Assembly: GCF_016859285.1 (NCBI RefSeq)
Contig: NC_053400.1
Span: forward strand, 15,410,501 to 15,474,500
Reading direction: 5' to 3'
DNA: 64,000 bases
Source of the DNA: Xiphias gladius
Lineage: Eukaryota > Chordata > Actinopteri > Istiophoriformes > Xiphiidae
The notes beneath the pieces were generated by a model. It ran no database searches. It was not told where the DNA came from and worked only from the letters and a program-made list of their open reading frames with translations. The position numbers and the translations under genes were made by a program. Below, piece after piece: positions 1 to 11,400 of this stretch (positions are counted from its first letter, which is position 1; every line of letters begins with the position of its first letter).

Positions 1-3000
1 GAAAACAGGAATCTATTTTCAGGTAAGAAACATGTTAATTTTTTTTAAATAAGACTTTTCAATGTTACAGTATGTATGAATGTGCATTTTTTGTGGTAAA
101 AAATTACAGATTGGGCCTTTAAGTATTGGGATTTTTATTATTCATGCAAGCGCACCAAAATCTCTTGCTTTTCGTCTTGCTGCCCATTCTTTGCACCCCA
201 CTGGTTTCTAGCAAAGTAATGGCAGAATCAGCCTAATATTTCACTGAGGATACTTTCTAGCTGCTGTGATACTACAGTATTTCATTCTCTTAGCTGCAAA
301 GTCATTCACTTCCATTCACACACACACCAATCTCTTGTCTGTCTCAACAAGGTCCTCCCCCTCCATTCAATGCCCAGTCAGGGATTGGTTGGCAGGAACA
401 AGCCCGACCCTCCTCTCTTGTGTTCTGCTTTCAGAAAGTACTGCTTGCCAACATTTGTATGTTTTCATTCATATCTTCATGTATTTCATTCACGTGTCCA
501 GTGATGCATGGGTGTGTATGGGTGCTCTCCACCTGCTGCGTCTGTGTTTTCTCTCTGTCAACCCTCTACCCCCATCATCTCCCTCTCCTCTTCTCCTTAC
601 TGTATTTATCCCCCTTCGAGCCTCCTCCCTACTCTCCTTCCTTCTCCTCTCTTTGCTGTGTTACTCCCTCCCCCTCTCAGAGTCTCTCTGCTCTCTTGTC
701 ATTGGGTGCTGTGTGGGGTGATGGTTGTGGTTTCTGTCGGTGATGTCCCCAGAGCGTGTACCGGCTTACTGCTTCAGAACTGCAGAACCTCATGGTAATG
801 TAGCAATCTCGCAGCTCCTCTATATTAGATTAGATTAGATTAGATAGATAGATAGATAGATCTGTTAATCGTTGCTGTGGAAGTAATAGTACCATCTGAA
901 GTGTATATCATGGGACCTCTGGGAACCACCAACTGCTGCCTGTAGCTGCCACAACTGGACTGGGATTGACACACTGAAGCTTTGAAGTACATCAGTTCCA
1001 TTTTGGCCAGTTTTCGACGAGTCATCGTCTGACAGTCCAAATACAGGACCAGAGCTTATACTTATCCTTTTTTGGACCAGACTACTGCTTGCTGACAAGC
1101 TGCATAACCAAGAATCGTCACTCTGCTTCCTGCTGCTGAGGTGAGATGCAATAACTGCATGATAACATACATGTTCAAATAATTATAGAACATTAAGGAC
1201 AATTATGTGAGATGTGTAGTTGGTATAATTACAGCCTTCACATATACAGTAGTGTGTGTACCGCACATGCTCTATTGATCCTACCTTCATTTTTTTCCCC
1301 TAAAATCTACACTTTATCGCTTCTGATAGTTACTCTTGTTCTCTGCTAATCAAAAGAATTGTAATAAATCACTGCATCAGAATCTGTGTGCACAGCAACA
1401 CTCCAATTCCAGCAATGCTGCAGAATGAAAGGGTGGCTACTATGAAGGAACAGCAACATGCCCCTATTGGTGGAGAGAGGTTCCACTGAAGAATACTGAT
1501 TGGTTGGTCCAGCTGTCGGTCATGTGAAAGGGCGTGCTGCTACAGTGATTAAGATGGTCCTGTGGTACAAACATACCACCCTGGAATTGGTGTTGAGTAG
1601 TGTGTTTGTTTAGGTGTGGTTCAGAGATGATGGGAGACCAGAGAGAGAACAAAGTGGAGAAGTGGACCGAGGGTTGGAGGAGAGATGGAAAAATGATGCA
1701 GAGAGAAAGTGAAAATGAAGGTAGTTGCCTACACAAGGGGCAGAAAATGTATGAACAGCCCCCAAACAGCACAGGAAGTCAAACCTGCAGAATGACAAAA
1801 TGATAAAGAGGCTTACATATTTATTGATACTGTGTCATTAATAGGGAAGCAAACAGGTAGCAGAGTAAAAAAAAAAAAACAGTGAAAGTCAAATAATGAG
1901 TAGAATAGAGGATCTTAATACATACAGATACAGATAAATTGAGTTAGGCAGAAAACAGTCAGGTCAATATGAAAACAAATGCCGAGAAAAGAAATGGACA
2001 TCATCATCAAGGCAGGAGCGGCCTGAATTATGTTTTCTCTGCTGACTGAATTTAGAAACAGCCATTCAGAGAATTAACTCAGGCAGCATACAAACAGCGA
2101 AGGAGTGTACGGATCTGTGAGAGCAGTCATATGACCCTGGTCAGCCCTAAGCTATTAGAGAGAGAGAGAGAGAGAACGAGTATGTCACACAGAGGAAGAG
2201 AAGCAGAACGACAGACAACAACAAAAGAAGAAAAAAAGCAATGATCACAGTAATGCAGTGTGCTGTAGGATCCGTGCTACAACGGTTTGTCTTGCTATGT
2301 GTGGTTATGGATCTAACACTGTACTGCTGTTGTGGTTGGAGGCTTTCACAATCATACTATGGTGAGGTGGAGGCCCACTGGATGCATTCGGCATAAGCTG
2401 CTACTCAGAAAAAAAAGGTAAAATGCCTTCTGTTTGTTTAGAAAAAAAATCTCATTAAATCAAGATTTACTAGAGTTTAGTAGAATGTCTGGGGACCGAA
2501 CTTTGGCATATATTATTTATGACCGTGAAGGGCGGTGTGTATGTGCATTATGTTTTTATGGGTAAGTGAGGAGATGGGAAGTAGAGAAATCATGGTCTCC
2601 ATTACACAAGTACATTTTGAGGAAATGTAGCAGTCTGATAACCAGATTTAATTTCATTCATTCATTATATTTTGATTGCTGAATAAATTGGAGATGTGGG
2701 TAGCACTTCAGTAGTCTGGAACTCGGCTTGCTGTGTGGATGGCTAGTTCTTTTTCAAAACAGCTTCTCTTGTCTACAGCATAATCATGCGCATCTGCACA
2801 TCCTGGTGGGCCAACGAATACACGGCATCCCTGGTTTGTGCCTGGCCACACATGTTTCAGCATTTAACAAACTAGCAAGGTCTGGCAATGTTATCCTTAA
2901 AGTTATTCTTATTTATTATTAGACGGAGAAGAACTTGTATTTCATAAGCATTTGTATACCCTGAGTAGTTTGCTGATGATGAGGACTCTTCATTAATCTC

Positions 3001-3345
3001 ACCATCTTTATTGTCTCCACTGTCTGTTCTGTTCCAGGCATCCCTGTCCAGCTCAGCAGAAGCCCAGCGCATCCTGAAACTGTGGCTAAGCCAGAAGAAA
3101 CTGGAACACACCATATAGGTCCACCACAGGTACGAGGGAGGGTCATCTGGGGAATCAGAATATCCAAGGAAACTTGACCGTATCACAACAAAACAAAACA
3201 AAAAAACAGACAGGAGTGCACCGCCTCAGGACTCAGGGATCTGCCTGATCTACTAACCTCTTTGCAACAAGGCAGGGGACAGAGGAGAGTCCCACTCATC
3301 ATGTACTCCCCTCAGAGTCTTCACCGCTGGGGCATAACTCATAGT
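1..3345 (+). CDS. Possible 3' terminal coding exons of an unrecognised gene
   Basis: I do not recognise the product. Three or four segments have good splice borders and one compatible open frame. The first is an exon end at position 22 (TTTTCAG|gtaaga). The second is a 42-base exon at 753-794 (cccag|AGCG...CATG|gtaatg). The third is a 94-base exon at 3037-3130 (ctgttccag|GCATCC...CCACAG|gtacga). The last starts near 3277 (ggcag|GGGACA) and reaches TAG at 3343-3345. Read in phase, the tail contains RVPAYCFRTAEPHG and GIPVQLSRSPAHPE, then a Pro/Ser/Thr/His-rich, probably disordered end finishing in SPLGHNS. A further donor-like site (CCAAG|gtaggt) follows at about 3,379. No domain is visible. 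The chain could be chance; confidence rests on the splice sites and phase agreement only. Confidence 0.35.
829..861. repeat. GATTA/GATA microsatellite
   Basis: Short tandem GATTA units grade into GATA units. It lies in the putative intron of the unidentified left-hand gene. No function is implied. Confidence 0.9.
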
Positions 3346-3944
3346 GAGAGCATGGAGCGGTTAGCCTACAACCAAGGTAGGTTGAAAATTGCTATTTGAA
3401 GGAATAACCCTAAATGGACCTAAACTTTATAGATATTCAGTCATTTATGTGTGATCCTGAGGCCTTATTTCAGTGAGAGTTAATGGACAGTGCCAATGAT
3501 TAAAGGAAGTGTCATGTTTGTTTTGCCAGTACACTGATGTTCTTCATACTAAATGACTGACTATATGAAAATCAGAAGATTGATCAATAATTAAAATAAT
3601 CATTGGTTGCAGCCCTAAAATACATGCGGACTGCTGGTATCACCTGAAAACTTAAGTTTCCAAAGCCTACCCACCCTCGCTCTTTTTATCTCCTCCCTCC
3701 TTTTTACTGATGCCTGTGTGGGTGTTTATTTTTTCCACTGTTATGCTTCTATATTCTACTAAATTCTGTTTTGCATTGGTATTTAAAATTTTTCCTCTGT
3801 GGGTTCAACATATTACACTCTACAGTACGAAGGGCCTCAGCCAGGACTTTGAAAATGAATTTTTACTGTTTCAGCGGGTCAAAATGGAGCTCTTATATAC
3901 AATGCTTTTTATATACTGTTCAGTAGTTTAATCTATAACAATCG

Positions 3945-4296
3945 TATAACACTTTACTTTAATAAATGGCCTTATACACACTATTTAGCTGTAAGCACAT
4001 ATGAGGACATTTTTAAGTGTTTAGCAATGTGCAGTATTTGTCAACAACTATAACTTCCCCTATGAAGACAGTTTTTTATATTATTATAACTGTGTTTTAA
4101 TTTATTGTCATTTATTATGCACCAGCCTCCACTTATGGGTGCCCACAGGAGGAGTTACAGTTGTTGACAAATACATTCATAAACACTAATATCCGCTTAT
4201 AACAAAATACATTATAGTGTGTTGTAAACCATTTTTAAAATGTTTATATAGTTCTTATAAATGCCAGATCGGGGGGCTTAAAGTAAGGTGTTACCA
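3945..4296. mobile_element. MITE-like element with terminal inverted repeats
   Basis: The left end reads TAACACTTTACTTTAA. The right end reads TTAAAGTAAGGTGTTACC, which is its near-perfect reverse complement. The interior also has inverted similarity: the segments around 4,040-4,060 (TGTCAACAACTATAACT) and 4,155-4,172 (AGTTACAGTTGTTGACA) are complementary. This is the form of a non-autonomous DNA transposon about 350 bp long with no coding capacity. The family is not assigned. It lies about 600 bp upstream of the RUFY2 start codon. Confidence 0.75.
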
Positions 4297-4399
4297 TCAT
4301 CTTTTTTTAAACGTATCATTTTTCATATGTAAATTCTCAATTTGATAAGTAACTGTAACTGTCAAGATAGTGTAGTGGAGTAAAAAAATATTTTCCTTC

Positions 4400-4920
4400 A
4401 ATTGTGTGGGTAGCGCAGCCGTGCAGTTCTCTCTTCCAGCAGCAGGGGGCGGCCGGTCCGCAACACAGCGGCCACTAAAATCATTACGTAGTGCTGCCTT
4501 TTGTGTGCCTTGTGAGCCTTTTGACACCGCCCCTCCGGAGGGTGCAGCGGGACCGCCAGGAGCCAACTATCGGTTAGGTCTGCAGGCTGTAAACAAATCT
4601 CCACCACGCCACAATGTACGGTAAAGACACATTTCCCGAGCAGCAGGTCTCCGCGCTGTCGCCGCCAATGCTAACGTTCACCATGTAGACCGACGACTAC
4701 GTTTACAGCCCGGGAGCGTTACGACGGTTGATTTTTGACACGGTGGCCGGACCTGTCATTGCTTTGGCCGTTGGTATCACAGGTATTTCTACGCTACGGT
4801 TGTCATGATGGTCGCCGGGTGAATTGCTAGCTCAAAGCTAGCTCGCTGACGGTTAGCAAACCGTATAAATCCGTCTCTTTTCGCACGGACCCGTACTAGC
4901 TACAATCATTTCAGAGGTAC
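4400..4920 (+). promoter_or_regulatory. CpG-rich promoter/5' UTR region of RUFY2
   Basis: Base composition changes abruptly from AT-rich to GC- and CpG-rich between about 4,400 and 5,270 and encloses the first coding exon. No TATA box was identified with confidence, which fits a dispersed CpG-island promoter. The exact transcription start cannot be read from sequence. Confidence 0.6.
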
Positions 4921-7900
4921 ATGAACATGGCATCGCCCACAGAGCACGACCTGGCTCTGTCTGAAGCGGACAGCAGCAAGGAGAAAGCGCAGGTGTTTGG
5001 GATTCTGAGGCTGCAGGAAGAGAAGTCTGGTGTGGGTGACAAAGCTAACAGTAGCAGCACAGGGAGAGGTGGAGGAGGTGGTGGAGGAGACGGGCGATGG
5101 CAGGCTCCTATCTTCGCTTTGGCCAGAAAAGCATCAGAGACCATTTCAGGGAGCATTCACGTCCTGCCGAAAGTGTCGGAGCACAGGACGTCTCTGCCAG
5201 GGGACTGGACCGTCCAAGGTAGAGTATGGTCAGCATCAGCGGACGTGAGGGGAGGGAGGGGCGGGGGTTAATCATGAGTGGTCTGATGACACCCAGTTGA
5301 TCATAACAGCTCTGATGACACACAGTAACTGATTGTTTTAGGGACAGATGCGGAAATGTGACCCTTAACCCTGTGCTCAGTCTCTCTTTTCCCCTTGAGA
5401 TGTTCAGGAACAGACAGTCATTATCAGTTGATAATTGAAGCACAGTTACAGTAATAGTTTCTGCTGGTGTGGTGGATGTAACGGTGTGACCAAGCTACTT
5501 CTATCTCCTCTCGGGTTGATATCTAACATTATCTCACCACTGTCTGTGTGGCCGATTGATTTTTCATAGATCAGCTCTGCTCTCATGATTTGACGGTACA
5601 CCCTCTTCTGTTGGCAGTGGTACCGTCGCTGTGCTGTTGTTTTATACCAGAACAAAACTTTATTGCCTGATGCGTCACATACTGCACTGATGCAAATGGG
5701 GGGAAAAAAACAAACCCAAAACTTTTAATCTTTCTTTTATCTTAGGGGTTACTACAATTTGTGCACTGTGTTGTTGTGCTGTTAGCTGTGTCTGTTTTTG
5801 ACCTTGATGAAAACTGCAAAGCCAGTAACTGTGTAGCATATGCAACAAGAGCTCTACTGTGCATCTGTCAGTGTCTGCCCTCTGCCCATCAGCTGGCATC
5901 TCTCTCTGCCAGGTTACAAACTCTGGACCTGGAGATTGGAAGCATTAAATACCATACTGCATGTCTTATTTTAATTCATTGATTGGTTTTTTTCTTCGTC
6001 TGTTCAAAAGCAGTTATTTCCAAAGTTATAGCTGCAGTGTTGACATACTGGATTTGCTACCATCAGGCAAAGTTATGTTATCATGTTCTCTCAACAGTTG
6101 CTAGCAAGGCAAATATCTAGAAATGTTAGAAAAATTTAGTTACTGAGTGTCACATTCATTATTGTATGCTAATCAAATCCAGGTTTGGAAGAGTGATCTC
6201 ACTTTGTTAACAGATTTATCATATAAATTCCAATCTGTAAGGGTGGACCTTTCTACTATCCATTTTTCTGTGGGACAGCACTGACCTGACACAGAAATGT
6301 AAATGTGCATTCGATGTTTGGGGTGGATTCTGCCTTCACTGCACTTGCATTACATTTATTATACCTCCCTACAGTTAAGTGTGATTCTGATAATGACCAG
6401 TTGTAAGACATCAACTTTGCTGATTGACTCAGTTGTTCTATCCCTCAGTTAGAAACATTACAAACATACTCAGTGAGTTCAGTGACAGTTGACATTTCTG
6501 TATTATAATGATAGTAATGATAATAATAATAATAAACTTTTTATACCATGTGTAAAGAATGATGATTTGCTGAAATGATTGTGTGACCATCCCTTGAATC
6601 CTGACTTGAGTATTTTCCATATATTTTAATTTAAGTGTTAATGTTTGGCTTTTGTCCTGAAGCCATGCGAGACCCTATGGCCATGGAGCGAGCCAACCTG
6701 CTGAACATGGCCAAGCTGAGTATTAAAGGGCTGATCGAGTCGGCTCTGAGCTTTGGACGAACACTGGACTCAGACTACCCGCCTCTTCAGCAGTTCTTTG
6801 TTGTCATGGAACACTGTCTCAAACATGGTCTCAGAGGTAAGAAGGAGCAAGCCTGTAAAATGGTGTCAGGTGTTGATGTGGCTAAATCTGCAACCCCCTT
6901 ACTATTAAACTTTCATGTCCAAGCAGCAGAAGTGTGTTTGTGTTTGCCTTCCTAAGTATGTGTCGGACTGTCTTCCTCTTTATCTCTGCTTTCTCCAGTG
7001 AAGAAGTCCTTTCTGGGCTTTAACAAGTCTCTGTGGGGTCCTCTGGAGCTGGTGGAGAAACTGTGTCCTGAAGCAGCAGAGATCTCAGCCTCTGTACGAG
7101 ACCTGCCTGGACTTAAGTAAGGAATACATTTCTATACACATGTGTTCTCTCATACAATTTGACCTAACATCCTGGTGGAGGAACATGAGCCAGAAATACT
7201 GCACATACTCACATGCATGAGTAACATGAGAATGTGACCTGATCCAGATCAGGGAAGTACCTGAGTGTGATTTACTTTCACTTCACCTTTCCTCTCCCTG
7301 CTGCCGCGCTTCTCCCTTTTCCTTATTTCTCTGCTTCTTTTATTAGCCTTTTTTCTTTGTAGAAACTGGTGTAGACACATTTTCCATGTGTGACAATCAA
7401 GTTAAATGTTAAAACTGAGTTTGAAATGAGTCATTATACTGTAAAATTCGGGCAATAGACACCTTATTCGACACCGGTATTAATAATGGTGCAGTACTAT
7501 ATTTACCGCTTGTGACCTTGTTTCAGTGTAATCTACTACAGCTGTGACTATGACTTACAGAACAAATATGTTGTGTTGATTGTGCCCAATGTGCCTGGTA
7601 TGTCAACATATCAACATCAAAAACCCTACTGGTGCATATTACCGTAAATATTCAAGTTTTGTGCTCTAGTGGCTGTAGTAAGCAGGCTGCTACTCACTCT
7701 CGTTTATGCACATGATTTCCATGTCATACTTTACTTTGTTATTCAATCACTGCATACCAGAGTTTCCAGGCAGGGAATCAAGTGAGTAATATTCAGGTCT
7801 CGTCTGATCCAGCAAAATGGGGAACAGTTGTGTTGTTTTAATGGAGAGCAGAGTCTGTTTCCTTTGGTGGTGCTGAGTCAGACCAACAGACGTGTAGCAG

Positions 7901-8370
7901 AGCAGCGTTTTTGCAACACCGAGTATGAACCCAAAAGTTAGTTACAGCACAGTGCAGACTGTGCCTTCTAGTTTTTCTCTAGAATAATGTTATGTAATAA
8001 AAACCCAGTTGCAGTCACTTATATGTCAATGAGGCAAAGAGGGGTAGGGAGTAAGGGTGGAACTCCTGAAAAGAATGACCATTTAATGTGATGAGCCCAC
8101 ACAGCTGTAGATTACATGAAACATTCACATCAGGGGATATATCTTTTGAAAAGGTTATTGTTATAAATTAAACATAGAATTGGTAGTTTGAAATTAGATG
8201 AATATGTTGTTCCCATCTCACAGACACACACAGGAGACAGGAGACAATATCAAAAAAAAGAGGAAAAACTGAAGCAACAAAGCACATTGTCAGACTGATC
8301 TAATCATGTCCCAGCACCAAAAGCCTAAGACCCTCAGAACTTCCTAAAAATATAACCTTATCACTGGTGT

Positions 8371-8448
<78 letters not shown>

Positions 8449-11400
8449 CAGGACTCCGTTAGGCAGAGCCAGGGCGTGGTTGCGTCTGGCTCTTATGCAG
8501 AAACGGCTGGCTGATTATCTGCGACTACTCATCACCAGGAAAGACCTGCTCAGGTACACACGCGTCACACACACACACACGAGGTGTATGGCAATAGGTA
8601 CATTTCACTTGTTTTGCAAAATATACATGTTGTATGTTGAGAACAAACTTCTATTACAAAAACAGTGTATGATAATCTTGTGTATCTTCCTCCACAGTGA
8701 TTTCTATGAGAATTCAGCACTGATGCTGGAGGAGGAGGGAGCAGTGATCGTGGGCCTGCTGGTGGGCCTGAATGTCATCGATGCCAACCTTTGTGTCAAA
8801 GGCGAAGACCTGGACACTCAGGTAACCACTTTTCTGAAACCGTATTAGACCATTTGCCTAAAAAAAGCACATTTACAACGGCCATTAAAATGGCGTCTTA
8901 ATCTGGGTATGCCATCTGGATTAGGTAAATCTGATGATGGGGTTGTATTTACAGCTGGTATGCATTATTCTCTACATTCTCTTCTTACTATGATTTATAT
9001 GGAACATACTAAGCAGAGGAGTGCATTTACCTATTATGGCAACAAGACAAAGAATGTTGCTCTACTTCCTGTTCACTGACATGAAATGTTTTATCTGCTG
9101 TGACTCTGGTTTTGGAAAGCAGAAATGTAGAGAAGAATTGTCTCTTTCATCATCTCGGCATCAGGCAGGTGGAGAGCAGATGCTGTGGTGTCATGTTTCT
9201 ATTCCATGGGTGGAGACTTTGTCCTGAGAGCAAACACATTTTCTCATTAACGCAAACACCCTGAGTTCACATCTGACTCTCATGTGGCTGAATGTGATCT
9301 AGTAGTAATGTGAAGTAATAATGATTTGTTTGTTCAGATACTGTCATATTCTGACCATGAGGTGAGGATTTACACCTTGAATCGCGATATGATAATCAGA
9401 GATTTTAATTTTAATGCCAAAACTCTAAGGATTCTTTTATATGAATGTAGATAAACTAATTGTAACCCTCACCACTTACAATTTCTTTCATGATATATTG
9501 ATTCTGTACTGTTTTGTTAATGGTTAACTGAAAAATAATTTCTATAAGCTAATGCAGACATACCACTATTGACATCTTATAGTTGCTAACTACATATAAA
9601 TTGTTTGACATCGCTTTCATGCGTGAAATTGGGTTTTGTTTGTTTTGACTGAGTTTTACTTTGTGTAACCAAGGTATTCAAATGATTTTTAACATACTCA
9701 ATTTTTAGGTTGTTTTGGTAGGTAAGAGGTAGGTACTTAAGACCTAATGACTTGTTTCACCAAATCAATGGTTGTAAAGACGCTGCTTTGAAGTACATGC
9801 TGCCTCCCTCAGGGAATGAGCTCAGCTAAGTTTTTACTCAGTTTTTTATTTTCTAAAGGTCGGAGTGATCGACTTCTCCATGTACTTGAAAAATGACATT
9901 GATGATTACAGGAGTGAAGAGAGGTATGATCAGTCATTGCTTTCTACTTTATTTAATATGCTGGGTTTCTTAGGCCCCACGAATGTGATGCAGAGCTCTG
10001 TTTTATGTCTGTTTCCATGGCAACAGGAATAGCCAGATAGCATCCATCTTGGACCAGAAGAACTATGTAGAGGAACTAAATCGACAACTCAAGTAAGACT
10101 TTTTTAAATTGAAAACAGACCTGTCTGCAGAGTTTGCCCCAGAATTCCTGGAGACTGTAGTTTTATGAACTTAAAAGAAGTTCAAGGACATTTCAAGGAA
10201 TGGAAGTCCTGGGTTTAAAATACTGTGTATTTTTTTTTTTACCTAAACAGTGGCTGATTGAGACGGATGGGCATTCTTCTTAATTTCTACCTCACATTTT
10301 GCTTTATATCTGTTGAAAGTCTGATGTGTGAGTCATGTTATGATGTCTTGAGTCAAAGACAGAGGGCTGAAAAGCTGATTGCATGTTAAAATAGATCCAG
10401 ACAGTTTAGATTTGAACTGGTCTGGTGGTTTCAGAAATGCCAGTCACGTTTCCTCTTTCAAATTTTATTCTTCTCACAAACCTGGTATCTCCTTTGAATT
10501 AACTTTGATTGACCTGCTGCCTTAAATGTATCTTTAGATTTAGTGAATTGTTATTCAAATTTTGCTGCTGTGATAGAGCTAAAAACCAGCTGATACATAA
10601 ATTAGAAAGGTTATTGTAAACAAACCTCAAAATACCTCCCCTCTGAACATAAACAAAGCTAAACATGGCACTTCTGTATTGGTGCTGTGGTATAATTTAT
10701 AATTTTAACCCCTCAGCTGTGATTGTACCACAACTAGTACAATCGCATATTCCTATAAATGTTTGCACGATAAATTCCATGAGATTCCAAATGAACAGAG
10801 GTTGATTATAATTTCTTTGTTTGTGTGTGTTTGTATGTCTAGCTCCACAGTCCATGGTCTTCAGGGCAGAGTCGACTCTCTGGAAAAGTCCAACTCTAAA
10901 CTCATAGAGGAGGTGAGACTCACACTCAAAATATCTGTATATCTTGTATATTAGAGTGAAGATGAAAGTCAGCACCATAACCTCAGTCGCTAAAATGTGT
11001 TCATGTGTACAGAACAAAAATTCGAACTGTCCTAACCACTTTTGACTGTGCCATACATCTTTACTTAATGACTGAAATGCATCGCGCATGTTAAACTAGA
11101 CAGCAAAGGATCATAATATAAGTTGGATTGACCTGCTGTTACTGGCATGATTGAATCAATCTCTGTCGTTGCACGTTTCTAACTGTATGTATGTGCAGTT
11201 AGCCATAGCCAAGAACAACATCATCAAACTACAGGAGGAGAACCAGCAGCTGAGGAGTGAAAACAGCCTCATTCTGCTTAAGGCACAACAACATTTAGAG
11301 GTACACAGTCACACGTGCACTCGCTCCTGTAGGATTTTTGCAGCTAAAACAGAAATCAAAACTTTAGATGTAAACCTTAAAAATAGTACCAGTTTGGTCC

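Noticed and set aside
753-3117. Frame reading SVYRLTASELQNLM joined to a short exon ending KKLEHTI and a stop
   Set aside because: It is also phase-compatible, but it stops before the good donor at 3130. The other frame stays open through that donor into the next segment.
6635-6955. Start of RUFY2 at the ATG in front of exon 2, and exon 2 read-through
   Set aside because: The acceptor cctgaag|CC joins exon 1 in phase, and the donor at 6836 is followed by the expected VKKSF exon. The frame is exon plus intron.
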